From NCBI GenBank assembly GCA_030446945.1, contig JAUJMI010000039.1, positions 1 to 14,499 on the forward strand: a DNA stretch of 14,499 nucleotides, read 5' to 3'. A program made the translations under genes and the position numbers. The notes under the pieces were generated by a model, which made no database searches, was not told the DNA's origin, and was given only the letters and a program-made list of their open reading frames with translations. This document shows positions 1-7,484 of the stretch, one piece after another. The first letter of the stretch is position 1. Every line of letters starts with the position of its first letter. This stretch comes from Longimicrobium sp. (GTDB taxonomy: Bacteria > Gemmatimonadota > Gemmatimonadetes > Longimicrobiales > Longimicrobiaceae).

Positions 1-12
1 GAAAGGATGCCG

Positions 13-28
13 GGCGGCGGAGGCCGCC
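13..28 (-). terminator. GC hairpin just after the nfeD-like stop codon
   Basis: A perfect inverted repeat, GGCGGC-GGAG-GCCGCC, starts immediately beyond the stop codon (29-31) of the minus-strand NfeD-like gene. Read on the minus strand, the 6-bp stem is followed by CGGCATCCTTTC, so there is only a weak T-rich tail. It may act as a terminator or as a 3'-end stabilising hairpin. The poor U-tract keeps confidence modest. Confidence 0.4.
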
Positions 29-1339
29 TCAGCCCACGGGGCGCACCACGTGGCGGTAGCCGTCCGCCCGCACCACGCGCACGGCCGTGCCCGCCTCTAC
101 GAAGGAACCCTCGGATACCACGTCCACCCGCTCGTCCCCGAACTGGGCCGTGCCGGCGGGGTGGAGGTCCGTCACCGCCACGCCGTCCATCCCCACCAGC
201 TCCACGCGGCGCCGGCTGGAGACGTACCCCTCGTCGCTGCCGGTGCGGGCCCGCAGCGCCATCCTGCCGTCGCGGGGCAATCGGTCCACGAGCAGCCAGA
301 CGGCCACGCCCAGCATGGCGAGCGAGGCCATGATCACCCCGGCGGCGGTGAGCAGGTCGCCGCCGGTGGGCATGCGCCCCACCATGCTCAGGACGAGGCT
401 CGCCACGACCGCCAGCGCCCCGAGCACTCCCGCCACGCCGAAGCCGGGCAGGACGAACGCTTCCACGGCCAGCAGCAGGAGGCCGCCCGCGAAGAGGATC
501 ACCGTCTCCCACCCCGCGAGCCCCAGGATCAGGTGGCTCCCGAAGAAGAGCGCCAGCGACGCCAGCCCGGCCGCCCCCGCCAGCCCAAAGGAGGGGGTCT
601 TCATCTCCACCAGCAGTCCCAGGAAGCCCAGGGTGAGAAGGAAGGGCGCGACCAGCGGGTGGGTGAGGAAGCGCACGGCGCGCTCCGCCCAGTTGGCGGG
701 CACCTCCACCACCCGCGCGCCGGGCGTCCCGATCCGCTGCATCAGCACCTCCCAGCTCTCCGCCCCCTCGGCGTAGCCGATGCGCTGCGCCTCCGCCGCG
801 CTCAGCGACAGCAGCTTTCCGCGCGCCACCAGGGCGGGAACCTCGATCTCCTCGTCGACCATGGCTTCGGCCACGCGGGGGTCCAGCCCGCGCGCTTCGG
901 CAAGGGCGCGGAACTCGGAACGCATGGCGCTGACGATCTTCTCGGGCGCTCGGGCGCCGTCGCCCGTCACCGGGGTGGCCGCGCCCATCACAGAGCCGGG
1001 GCGCATGTACACGCGGTTGGTGGAGAGCGCGATCAGCGCCCCCGCGCTGAAAGCTCGGCGATTGACCCAGGCGTAGGTGGGGACCGGCGAGTCCGCGATT
1101 GCGTCAGAGATGCGCTCCGCGGCGTCCACCCGCCCGCCGGGGGTGTCCAGGTCGAGCACGGCCGCGGCGGCACCCGCCTCCGCCGCCTCGCGGAGCGCGC
1201 GGTCCACGTAGGGAGCGAGCCCCATCTCCACCGTCCCCGTCACCGGGATGCGGTACACGACGCGCTCCTTCTGCGCGGCGGCGGGCGCGGCGAGCACGAC
1301 GAGCATCAGGGCGAGCGGCCGAAGCAAGGTGTTCATCAT
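29..1339 (-). CDS. Full-length NfeD-family membrane serine protease (ClpP-class domain, TM region, OB-fold tail)
   Basis: This 436-residue protein starts at one of two adjacent ATGs (1339 or 1336). An AGGT 6 nt upstream favours the first. Residues 1-22 form a Sec signal peptide ending APAAAQ. Residues about 27-200 form a ClpP/crotonase-like protease domain with the LDLDTPGGR substrate-binding loop (62-70). The likely nucleophile is Ser98 in AFSAGA and the likely general base is Lys134 in PEKIVSAMR, matching the Ser/Lys dyad of archaeal NfeD homologues. Four or five hydrophobic helices follow (about 228-352). A soluble tail (about 375-436) ends in the beta-rich OB fold typical of NfeD. In this family the protease usually acts with a stomatin-like partner in membrane quality control; no stomatin gene is visible here. 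The upstream phosphotransferase ends 89 bp away, and a possible -10 (TATAAC, minus strand of 1382-1387) lies in that gap, so it may have its own promoter. Family assignment is secure; substrate is unknown. Confidence 0.93.
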   Translation of the reverse strand: MMNTLLRPLALMLVVLAAPAAAQKERVVYRIPVTGTVEMGLAPYVDRALREAAEAGAAAAVLDLDTPGGRVDAAERISDAIADSPVPTYAWVNRRAFSAGALIALSTNRVYMRPGSVMGAATPVTGDGARAPEKIVSAMRSEFRALAEARGLDPRVAEAMVDEEIEVPALVARGKLLSLSAAEAQRIGYAEGAESWEVLMQRIGTPGARVVEVPANWAERAVRFLTHPLVAPFLLTLGFLGLLVEMKTPSFGLAGAAGLASLALFFGSHLILGLAGWETVILFAGGLLLLAVEAFVLPGFGVAGVLGALAVVASLVLSMVGRMPTGGDLLTAAGVIMASLAMLGVAVWLLVDRLPRDGRMALRARTGSDEGYVSSRRRVELVGMDGVAVTDLHPAGTAQFGDERVDVVSEGSFVEAGTAVRVVRADGYRHVVRPVG

Positions 1340-1381
1340 CCTGGACCTGCCGTTGAATGGGGTCGCGAAGCTGGTCCCACC

Positions 1382-1387
1382 GTTATA
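1382..1387 (-). promoter_or_regulatory. Possible -10 element for the NfeD-like gene
   Basis: The minus-strand hexamer TATAAC sits about 43 nt upstream of the NfeD-like start codon, in the only AT-rich spot of the gap after the phosphotransferase gene. No convincing -35 hexamer is found 16-18 nt upstream of it. It is recorded as a weak candidate only. Confidence 0.25.
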
Positions 1388-1428
1388 CGGCGCACGGGGC
1401 CGCTTCGTGTCGCAGCAAAGAAGGAGCG

Positions 1429-2457
1429 CTACACGCAGGCCACGGCCTGGCCGGCGGCCGCGGCGCGTACCCTGAGCGCCGCGGTGTCGCCCCTCCAGAG
1501 CCCCGGAGCGGCGGCGACGGCGGAGCGGGCGGCATTCGCCACACTCGCCGCATGCACGTCGTGTCCCACCCACGCCGAGTGGAAGCCGAGCTGCACCAGG
1601 TGATACACCGAATAGTACGCCACGAGCTCCGGATCCACAGGGTCCGCGTAGCCCTCCAGGACCCATTGCAGCCACGGCCCCTCGATCCCCATCTGGAAGA
1701 GGTCCGTGTGCAGGACCGCGAGGCGGGCCAGGTCGCTCTCCCCGGGGCCGGCGTGGGCGCACTCCAGGTCCAGCAGCCCCACGCACCGCACGGCGCCCGC
1801 CGCGCGCTCGCACACAACGTTGCCGATGTGCAGGTCGCCGTGCAAGAGCACGCCGTCATCCGGCGCGCGGCGGACCACCTCCGGAATCGTCCCCAGCAGC
1901 ACGTCCACCAGCGGCACCCCGTCCGGCCAGACGGCCTGCACGGCCGGCATCAGCCGCCCCCCGAGCTCCCCGGCCAGCGCCTGCGAGAGCGAGACCGTCG
2001 CGCCGTCCCCCAGTCCCCCATGCCCGCGGATGGGGGCGGAGTGCACGCGCCGCACCAGCTCGCCCAGGCTCCGCATCGCCGTCCGCCGCTCGTTCGCATC
2101 CAGGCCGGGCCAGAGCTCCGCCAGCGTGGGGAGCTCGATGCGCCAGTAGGCATCGAGTGCGTGCGCCTCCAGCCCGGACGGCAGATCGAGCGAGCTCGGC
2201 GCCGTGACCCCCGCGTCCCGCAGCAGCCGCCCGGCCCGGCGGGCGGTGCGGAACCGGCTCGCGGACCACTCGTAGCGCCCGCGCTTCACCACCAGACTCC
2301 GGCCATCGTCCAGCCTCGCCACCGCCACGTCGTTGGAGAACTGGCCGTGGTGCTCCAGCGCGAAGGAGGGAGCCCCTCCCTCGGGGCCGCGCAGGAGGGC
2401 GGACACGAGCTCCGCGGGGATCTCCGAGCCGTCCGGCTGAATGAGGTCTGGCTGCAT
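1429..2457 (-). CDS. APH-fold small-molecule phosphotransferase (aminoglycoside/choline kinase-like)
   Basis: A 342-residue kinase-like protein of the APH family. The start was set at ATG 2457 because a GGAG lies 7 nt before it. A GTG two codons upstream is also open but has only 1 nt to the same GGAG. The N-lobe has the VVK lysine (Lys58). The catalytic loop reads LLHGDLHIGN (His206, Asp208, Asn213). The metal-binding loop is GLLDLECAHAGPGESDLA with Asp230 and Glu232. The C-lobe is helical and His/Tyr-rich, as in the family. Members phosphorylate aminoglycosides, choline, sugars or similar hydroxyl compounds with ATP in the cytoplasm; the substrate cannot be read from these motifs. It resembles fructosamine/homoserine-kinase-like members as much as resistance enzymes, and nothing mobile surrounds it, so a resistance role should not be assumed. 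The downstream neighbour is the NfeD-like protease. Confidence 0.85.
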   Translation of the reverse strand: MQPDLIQPDGSEIPAELVSALLRGPEGGAPSFALEHHGQFSNDVAVARLDDGRSLVVKRGRYEWSASRFRTARRAGRLLRDAGVTAPSSLDLPSGLEAHALDAYWRIELPTLAELWPGLDANERRTAMRSLGELVRRVHSAPIRGHGGLGDGATVSLSQALAGELGGRLMPAVQAVWPDGVPLVDVLLGTIPEVVRRAPDDGVLLHGDLHIGNVVCERAAGAVRCVGLLDLECAHAGPGESDLARLAVLHTDLFQMGIEGPWLQWVLEGYADPVDPELVAYYSVYHLVQLGFHSAWVGHDVHAASVANAARSAVAAAPGLWRGDTAALRVRAAAAGQAVACV

Positions 2458-2464
2458 CGGCACG

Positions 2465-2468
2465 CTCC
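2465..2468 (-). promoter_or_regulatory. Ribosome binding site deciding the phosphotransferase start
   Basis: The minus-strand GGAG is 7 nt upstream of ATG 2457 but only 1 nt upstream of the alternative GTG at 2463. The spacing supports the ATG. Confidence 0.5.
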
Positions 2469-2549
2469 GCTCGTGGGGTGATCGGTCCTCGACCTCTCGC
2501 TGCGGACCATACCCCCGTGCCGGCGGGAACGTGGCGGAGCCTCTCGGCT

Positions 2550-2738
2550 TCAGGGTGGCGCGGGGCGGACCCCCGTCACGCAGAGGTGTTGTGCAGGCCG
2601 GCCGCGTCCCGGCCGCTCTCGGCGCCGCCGGCGCTCGACCGCGCGGATCTCCCGCGCCCGCTCGCGCGTCGCCCGCACGATGGCGCCGTCCAGGTCGCGC
2701 GCGGCGGTCAGCGCGTCCTCGTAGAGCTCCTGCTCCAT
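2550..2738 (-). CDS. Small basic hypothetical protein downstream of nhaA
   Basis: A 62-codon ORF begins 16 nt after the nhaA stop codon, so it could be co-transcribed. It starts MEQELYEDALTAARDLDGAI and is predicted helical, with an acidic/hydrophobic first third followed by an Arg-rich stretch (RRRRR around residues 36-40) and a proline-rich end. The first 39 codons all end in G or C, as in the real genes nearby, whereas the following codons include CGA, GGA, CCT, GCA and CAA. That suggests either a real small gene or a decayed 3' end. No Shine-Dalgarno sequence stands out and no family is recognised. It could be spurious. Confidence 0.4.
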   Translation of the reverse strand: MEQELYEDALTAARDLDGAIVRATRERAREIRAVERRRRRERPGRGRPAQHLCVTGVRPAPP

Positions 2739-2754
2739 CGAAACCCGTCCCGCG

Positions 2755-4128
2755 CTACCCCTGCCCCGCCGCGAGCACCGGCGTCGATACGCGCTCCTTG
2801 AGTACGCCGCGCAGCAGCAGCCACCCGCCCACCCCGGCCGCGATGGACGCGGCAAAGATCCCCACCTTGGACTCGTCCACCAGCCCGCCGTCCGGGAACG
2901 CCAACCCCGCGACGAACAGCGACATGGTGAAGCCGATCCCGCCGAGCCAGCTGACGGCGTGGATCGCCTTCCACGTGACCCCGGACGGGAGCTCCGCCAT
3001 CCCGGCGCGGACCGCGAGCCACGAGAACAGGGTGATCCCCAGCGGCTTGCCGATCACCAGCCCGAGCACCACCCCCAGCGTCACCGGGTGCGCGAACGCC
3101 TCGGCGATGCCCCCGGAGAGCGTCACGCCGGCGTTGGCCAGCGCGAAGAGCGGGATGATGCCGAACGCGACCACGGAGTGCAGGTCGTGCTCGATGCGCT
3201 GGAGCGGCGCCTGCGCCGCCTCGGTCGCGGTCTCCAGCCCCTGCAGCGCCACCTGCTGCGGGAGGTTGGTGAGCACCGAGCCTCCCTCGGTGCCGGCCTC
3301 GCGGAACGCGTGCAGGCTGCGTTCGGCGTGCTCCAGGAACTCGTCCGCGTCGATGCGCGTGCGCGAGGGGATGGTCATCGCCAGGAGCACCCCGGCCACC
3401 GTGGCGTGCACCCCCGAGGCCATGAAGCAGCTCCACACCACCAGTCCCAGGACGATGTACGGCACGGGGCCGCGCACCCCCATCCGGTTGGCGAGCGCGC
3501 AGAGGCCGAGCACCCCCAGCCCCGCAGCCAGCGCCGCCCACGAGATCTGCCCCGTGTAGAAGACGGCGATCACCAGCACCGCCCCGATGTCGTCCACGAT
3601 GGCGAGCGCGGTGAGGAAGACCTTGAGCGCCAGGGGCACCCGCGGCCCCATCAGCGCCAGCACGCCCAGGGCGAAGGCGATGTCCGTCGCCATGGGGATC
3701 CCCCACCCCGACGCGCCCTCGCCGCCCGCGTTCGGCAGGAAGTAGAGGAGGGCGGGCACCACCATTCCGCCCACGGCCGCCGCGGCGGGAAGAGCGGCGC
3801 GGCGCAGCGACGCCAGCTCCCCCACGCTCCCCTCGCGCTTGATCTCCAGCCCCACCAGGAAAAAGAACACGGCCATCAGGCCGTCGTTGATCCAGTGGTG
3901 GATGGAGTGCGAGACCGTCCACGGCCCCAGCCGCACCGCCAGCTCCGTCTCCCACAGGTGGTGGTACGCACCGGCCAAGGGCGAGTTGGCCCACGCGACG
4001 GCTATCAGCGTGGACGCGATCAGCACGATTCCCCCCGCCGACTCCAGGCGGAAGAACCGGGCAAAGGGCGACAGGACCCGCTGGATGGGAGTGGGCGGCA
4101 GGGGGACGGGTCCGCTCAGGTGGGCCAT
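2755..4128 (-). CDS. nhaA: Na+/H+ antiporter NhaA
   Basis: A 457-residue, 12-helix inner-membrane antiporter that exports Na+ (or Li+) in exchange for protons. ATG 4128 was chosen because GAGAG lies a few bases upstream and homology begins soon after; the open frame extends 17 codons further without membrane-protein character. Diagnostic segments are FFFLVGLEIKRE (88-99), GWGIPMATDIAFALG (141-155), ALAIVDDIGA (174-183) and IGKPLGI (359-365). Asp149, Asp179, Asp180 and Lys361 correspond to E. coli Asp133, Asp163, Asp164 and Lys300, so the ion-binding core is intact. Compared with the 388-residue E. coli protein there are about 50 extra residues, mainly a soluble loop at about 255-308, seen in many longer NhaA proteins. 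The neighbouring K+ channel gene, 222 bp upstream on the same strand, suggests a cation/pH homeostasis group. No promoter is convincing in that gap. Confidence 0.96.
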   Translation of the reverse strand: MAHLSGPVPLPPTPIQRVLSPFARFFRLESAGGIVLIASTLIAVAWANSPLAGAYHHLWETELAVRLGPWTVSHSIHHWINDGLMAVFFFLVGLEIKREGSVGELASLRRAALPAAAAVGGMVVPALLYFLPNAGGEGASGWGIPMATDIAFALGVLALMGPRVPLALKVFLTALAIVDDIGAVLVIAVFYTGQISWAALAAGLGVLGLCALANRMGVRGPVPYIVLGLVVWSCFMASGVHATVAGVLLAMTIPSRTRIDADEFLEHAERSLHAFREAGTEGGSVLTNLPQQVALQGLETATEAAQAPLQRIEHDLHSVVAFGIIPLFALANAGVTLSGGIAEAFAHPVTLGVVLGLVIGKPLGITLFSWLAVRAGMAELPSGVTWKAIHAVSWLGGIGFTMSLFVAGLAFPDGGLVDESKVGIFAASIAAGVGGWLLLRGVLKERVSTPVLAAGQG

Positions 4129-4350
4129 GGCTCTCGTTCTGGGGGACAGGTGCGGGCGTGTTCCGGGGGCGCGCGACACCCACCCGTACGCACGGACGCC
4201 GGGAACGTGTCACTCACCCGCTTCCTTTTTCTCCCGCGGCACCACGGGCTCGGCTGAGCGCGCGACTACCCGAAAAGGTAAGCCGCCACGGGCCCGCGAC
4301 CAAGGAGCGGCGAGGGCAAGCCCCGTTCCGCACCGCTCGGCCGCCGCCAT
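4129..4350. other. Intergenic region between the K+ channel gene and nhaA
   Basis: A 222-bp gap without a supported ORF. On the minus strand it would carry the nhaA promoter and the end of the channel transcript. A pyrimidine run (CTTCCTTTTTCTCCC, plus strand near 4221-4235) and a weak TACC-N6-GGTA repeat near 4266-4279 are the only visible structure. No paired -35/-10 hexamers or U-tailed hairpin could be supported. Confidence 0.5.
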
Positions 4351-6039
4351 CTACCGCCCGAAACGCTCCACGAACAGGCGCTCCGCCTCGGTCGTGCCAA
4401 TCAGGATCAGCTCCGCTCCGCGTGGAAGCAGAACGTCGGGGGGCGGACTGATCTGCACCTCGCCGTCGATCTCCAGCGCGACCACACTGCAGCCGGTGGT
4501 CTCCCGGATCTTCGTGTGCGCCAGCGGGCGCCCGGCAAGCGCAGCCGGAATGGGAGACCGGAAGACCTCGAGACCCTCCGCCAGCATCACCACGTCGCCG
4601 CGCTCGAGCACGTTGTAGACGGCGTTCGCGCCCATGGAGGCATACGACATCACGAAGTCGGCGCCCGCGCGGTGCAACGTGCTCACGTTTCGCTCCAGCG
4701 TCGCGCGGCTCACGATCTGGAGCTCCGGCCGCAGCCGGCGGATGTACAGCGTGAGGTAGATGTTGGCCGCGTCGTCGTTGGTGGTGACCACCGCGGCCGC
4801 CGCGTCCGCGAGGCCGGCCCGCTCCAGGACCTCCCGGTCCGCCGCCGAGCCCACCACGTACTGCCCCGATTCCTTGGCCATGGATGGGTTCTTCTCCACG
4901 ATCCGCCAGGGCACCTCGCGCTCGTCCAGCGCCCGGGCGACCGCACGCCCCACGCGGCCGCCCCCCACGATCACCACGGGCGCGTCCTGCACGCTGTAGA
5001 TGGCCATCAGCTCGGAGAACCGCTCCATCTGCACCTCCGAACCCGCGAGTACCAGCGCCGTTTGGGGGCCCAGCACGGCGTCCGCCGCCGGGATCATGAA
5101 CTGTCCACGTTCCCAAACGCCCACCACGGTAAGCCCGGTGGCCTCGCGCAGGCGGCTGTCGGCCAGAAGCTTTCCCATGAGCGGAGTTCCCGTGACCGGC
5201 GCTTCCGCGATGAGGAGGTCTCCGAAGCGGCCGATCACGCTGGCGCGCAGGTCGCCGCCGAGCGTGCGGCGGGCAAGTGCGCGTCCCAGCATCTCCGGCG
5301 TGTGGAGAACGTGCGTGGACCCCGCCAGCTCCAGGATGTCCACCGAGTCGGCTGAGCGCACCACCGAAACGATGGGAACGTCGGGGCAGACCTCGCGGGC
5401 GGTGAACACCGTGTTGGTGTTCACGTAATCGTCGCCTGTAGCCACCACCAGCGCCGCGCGCTCCACCCGCAGCGCGCGGTACGTCTCCACTTTGTCCCGG
5501 TCGCCCACCACCACCTTGATCCCCACGTCGTGAAGGTCCATCGCCGTCTTCACGTCCGGCTCCAACACCCAGTACGGCCGGCCCTGGTACGCCAGCCGCT
5601 GCGTCAGGGAAACGGCGATCGGGTCGTAGTGGGTGATGATGACGTGGCCCGCCGTTCCGTCCGGCACCTCGCGCGGAGTGCGCATGGCGGAGCGCGCCTC
5701 CAGCCAGGGCGCGAAGAAGAACTGGATGAAGGCGAACGGAAGCACGATGAGGAGGAACACGACACCGGAGAGAAGCACCACCATCGAGAAGAGGCGACCC
5801 GCGTCGCTCTTGAACGTGATGTCCCCGAAGCCGAGGGTGCTCATCACGGTGAGCGTCCAGTAGAACCCGGTAAGCCAGGAGAAGCGCTGCCCCTCGGCCG
5901 CCATCAGGAAATGGAAGACGACGCTGTACGCCGTGATCATGGCGAGGAGCACAAGCACGTAGTTGCGCAGAGCGCGCAAGTTGCGGCGTGCGGACCGTAC
6001 TTGCATGTACGCGGCGAACTGGGCGGGGACGAACTTCAT
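4351..6039 (-). CDS. Two-TM potassium channel with two fused RCK (TrkA-N/TrkA-C) domains
   Basis: A 562-residue inner-membrane K+ channel subunit. TM1 is at about 26-46, the pore helix and selectivity filter at 60-73 with TLGFGD (68-73, a variant of TVGYGD), and TM2 at about 84-110. The cytoplasmic part contains two RCK units. The first starts at about 131 with HVIITHYDPIAVSLTQRL, which lacks the glycine motif of a nucleotide-binding Rossmann fold. The second starts at about 354 with VVIVGGGRVGRAVARAL, containing a canonical GxGxxG (Gly359, Gly361, Gly364) and an acidic Glu382 at the end of the next strand, so it probably binds NAD(H), ADP or a related ligand. Each is followed by a TrkA-C-like beta region (about 263-335 and 481-556). 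The layout matches GsuK-type channels, where both RCK halves sit in one chain and four subunits make the gating ring. Ligand and direction of gating are not readable. nhaA lies downstream. Confidence 0.9.
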   Translation of the reverse strand: MKFVPAQFAAYMQVRSARRNLRALRNYVLVLLAMITAYSVVFHFLMAAEGQRFSWLTGFYWTLTVMSTLGFGDITFKSDAGRLFSMVVLLSGVVFLLIVLPFAFIQFFFAPWLEARSAMRTPREVPDGTAGHVIITHYDPIAVSLTQRLAYQGRPYWVLEPDVKTAMDLHDVGIKVVVGDRDKVETYRALRVERAALVVATGDDYVNTNTVFTAREVCPDVPIVSVVRSADSVDILELAGSTHVLHTPEMLGRALARRTLGGDLRASVIGRFGDLLIAEAPVTGTPLMGKLLADSRLREATGLTVVGVWERGQFMIPAADAVLGPQTALVLAGSEVQMERFSELMAIYSVQDAPVVIVGGGRVGRAVARALDEREVPWRIVEKNPSMAKESGQYVVGSAADREVLERAGLADAAAAVVTTNDDAANIYLTLYIRRLRPELQIVSRATLERNVSTLHRAGADFVMSYASMGANAVYNVLERGDVVMLAEGLEVFRSPIPAALAGRPLAHTKIRETTGCSVVALEIDGEVQISPPPDVLLPRGAELILIGTTEAERLFVERFGR

Positions 6040-6200
6040 GATCGGTTACCGGCCTCGGTTCATGTGATCGCCATCGGAGGTGGGCCGTCGTGCGGAGATG
6101 GCGGCAGCCGGTTTTCGGGAAGAAGCGCGCGAACCACAAGACCGCGGCCGTGACTCTCCGGACAGCACCGCATGCTCCGAGGGTCCTTCGAGGCCGGCCG

Positions 6201-7382
6201 TCAGCTGGACAGCGCCAGCGAAAGCTCCTCCCGCACCCAGGGTTCGTCCTCCACCACGAGACGCGAGAGCAGGGCCGCGGCCACGAGCTCCTGCTCCGCC
6301 TCAGAGCACCGGCCAGACGACGCGATCCGCCCCAGCGCCCAGGCCGAGTGACCGCGCACGAGCGGCTCGTCGTCCGAGAGCGCAGTCGAGAGTACGGGGA
6401 TCGCGTCGGGCGATCCCCAGTTGCCGAGTGCGACGGCCACATTGCGAAGCAGCCCGCGCCGCTTCGTGCGCTTCACGGCCGATCCCTTGAAGCGGCGCGA
6501 GAAGTCCTCCTGGCTCATCCCCATCCACTCGACCAGCGACGGCCCGTCCATCCCCTCGCGCGGGATGAAGGCGGGGTCGTGGGCGGGCTCGGCGAATCCG
6601 TTCCAGGGGCACACCTCCTGGCAGATGTCGCAGCCGTAGACGCGGTTGCCGATGAGCGGGCGGAGGTCGTGGGGGATGGGGCCGCGCAGCTCGATGGTGA
6701 GGTAAGAGATGCAGCGGCGGGCGTCCATGCGCGGGGCGCCCGCCTCGTCGCGCCCCAGCAGCGCCCCCGTCGGGCACGCGCTCACGCAGCGCGAGCACGT
6801 GCCGCAGTGGTCGCGCGCGAACGGCTCGTCGTAATCCAGCTCCACGTCCAGCAGCAGCACGCCGAGGAAGTAGTACGACCCGCGCCGCGGCTGGATGAGC
6901 ATGGTGTTGCGTCCGAACCAGCCGAGCCCGGCGCGCGACGCGAGCTCGCGCTCCAGCACGGGCCCGGCGTCGACGTACGCGCGCCCGCCCAGCGGCGTGA
7001 GCTCGGCGCTGGCCCACTCCTGGAGGGCCATGAGGCGGTCCTTGAGCAGGTCGTGGTAGTCGTCGTTGCGGGCGTAGCGGGCCACGATCCCGCGCGACGG
7101 GTCCGCCTCCCCTTCGTCCTCCCCGTAGTACCCGATCGCGACGACCACCGCCGAGCGCGCCCCGGGCACGAGCACGGCGGGATCGGCGCGCTTGGCGACG
7201 GCGTCTTCGCGGGCGAGGTAGGCCATCTCACCGTGCATCCCCTCTCCCAGCCACTTCCCGTATGCCTCCGCGTGCCCGGACGCGTGCACGGGCGCGACCC
7301 CCACCGCATCGAACCCCAGCTCCAGGGCGCGGGCGCGGATGCGGTCGGTGAGCTCGGCGGGGGAAAGGCTGATAGGAAGCAT
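6201..7382 (-). CDS. queG: Epoxyqueuosine reductase QueG
   Basis: A 393-residue cytoplasmic iron-sulfur, cobalamin-dependent enzyme that reduces epoxyqueuosine to queuosine in the wobble position of GUN-anticodon tRNAs, the last step of Q biosynthesis. The N-terminal cobalamin-binding part contains YVDAGPVLERELASRAGLGW (136-155), with Asp138 as the likely proton donor. The bacterial ferredoxin-like part has C193xxC196xxC199xxxC203P, Cys224 in RRCISYLT, and C251xxC254xxxC258PWN, giving the eight ligands for two [4Fe-4S] clusters. A C-terminal HEAT-like helical repeat (about 300-393, with NVAVALGNWGSPDAIPVL) fits full-length QueG. The start at ATG 7382 fits the usual N terminus; the frame is open further upstream through the GxxExxY gene, which is a shadow. 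No strong Shine-Dalgarno is visible. No other queuosine gene is in the window. Confidence 0.96.
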   Translation of the reverse strand: MLPISLSPAELTDRIRARALELGFDAVGVAPVHASGHAEAYGKWLGEGMHGEMAYLAREDAVAKRADPAVLVPGARSAVVVAIGYYGEDEGEADPSRGIVARYARNDDYHDLLKDRLMALQEWASAELTPLGGRAYVDAGPVLERELASRAGLGWFGRNTMLIQPRRGSYYFLGVLLLDVELDYDEPFARDHCGTCSRCVSACPTGALLGRDEAGAPRMDARRCISYLTIELRGPIPHDLRPLIGNRVYGCDICQEVCPWNGFAEPAHDPAFIPREGMDGPSLVEWMGMSQEDFSRRFKGSAVKRTKRRGLLRNVAVALGNWGSPDAIPVLSTALSDDEPLVRGHSAWALGRIASSGRCSEAEQELVAAALLSRLVVEDEPWVREELSLALSS

Positions 7383-7396
7383 GCGCGTGCTACACC

Positions 7397-7411
7397 CGTG
7401 CGCGGCGCACG
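7397..7411. promoter_or_regulatory. Perfect palindrome upstream of queG
   Basis: CGTGCGC-G-GCGCACG is a perfect 7-bp inverted repeat with a single central base, 14 bp upstream of the queG start codon. It could be an operator, or could fold as a 5-bp hairpin in the queG leader. Short GC palindromes are frequent in such GC-rich DNA, so this is tentative. Confidence 0.25.
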
Positions 7412-7434
7412 TGCCGGGGTATCTAACTGCATGG

Positions 7435-7463
7435 CTCACGCGAAGGCGCAAAGGCGCAAAGAA
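7435..7463 (+). repeat. Left inverted repeat of the GxxExxY cassette
   Basis: A 29-bp sequence beginning CTCACGCGAAGGCGCAAAGG matches the reverse complement of 7888-7916 at 27 of 29 positions; the mismatches are at positions 12 and 24. It also contains an internal direct duplication (GGCGCAAA twice). Read in frame it gives the spurious peptide HAKAQRRKE upstream of the real start of the enclosed gene. Confidence 0.85.
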
Positions 7464-7468
7464 AGTAC

Positions 7469-7480
7469 AGGAGGAGGAGG
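7469..7480 (+). promoter_or_regulatory. Strong ribosome binding site setting the GxxExxY start
   Basis: AGGAGGAGGAGG lies 4 nt before GTG 7485. This near-ideal, repeated Shine-Dalgarno supports the GTG start rather than the ATG at 7431, which lies next to the left inverted repeat. Confidence 0.7.
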
Positions 7481-7484
7481 AACC

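Noticed and set aside
50..1603. Long plus-strand open frame opposite the NfeD-like gene
   Set aside because: Its product is a low-complexity, His/Arg/Gly-rich chain without domains. The opposite strand encodes a clear protease with catalytic residues. GC-rich DNA produces many such antisense frames.
1429..2457. Aminoglycoside resistance gene
   Set aside because: Only general APH kinase motifs are visible; there is no resistance-subfamily signature and no associated mobile element.
2708..4213. Second long minus-strand frame overlapping nhaA
   Set aside because: The product is Arg/Gly/Ala-rich without family motifs and lies out of frame with NhaA, which has all diagnostic residues.
4214..6442. 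742-codon minus-strand frame across the K+ channel gene
   Set aside because: Frame shadow; the composition is Arg/Gly-rich with no recognisable domain, while the channel frame has a filter and RCK motifs.
7384..7434. Target-site duplication at the cassette ends
   Set aside because: Bases left of 7435 (CTGCATGG) and right of 7916 (ACCCGCTG) do not form a matching direct repeat, so an insertion mechanism with duplication could not be supported.
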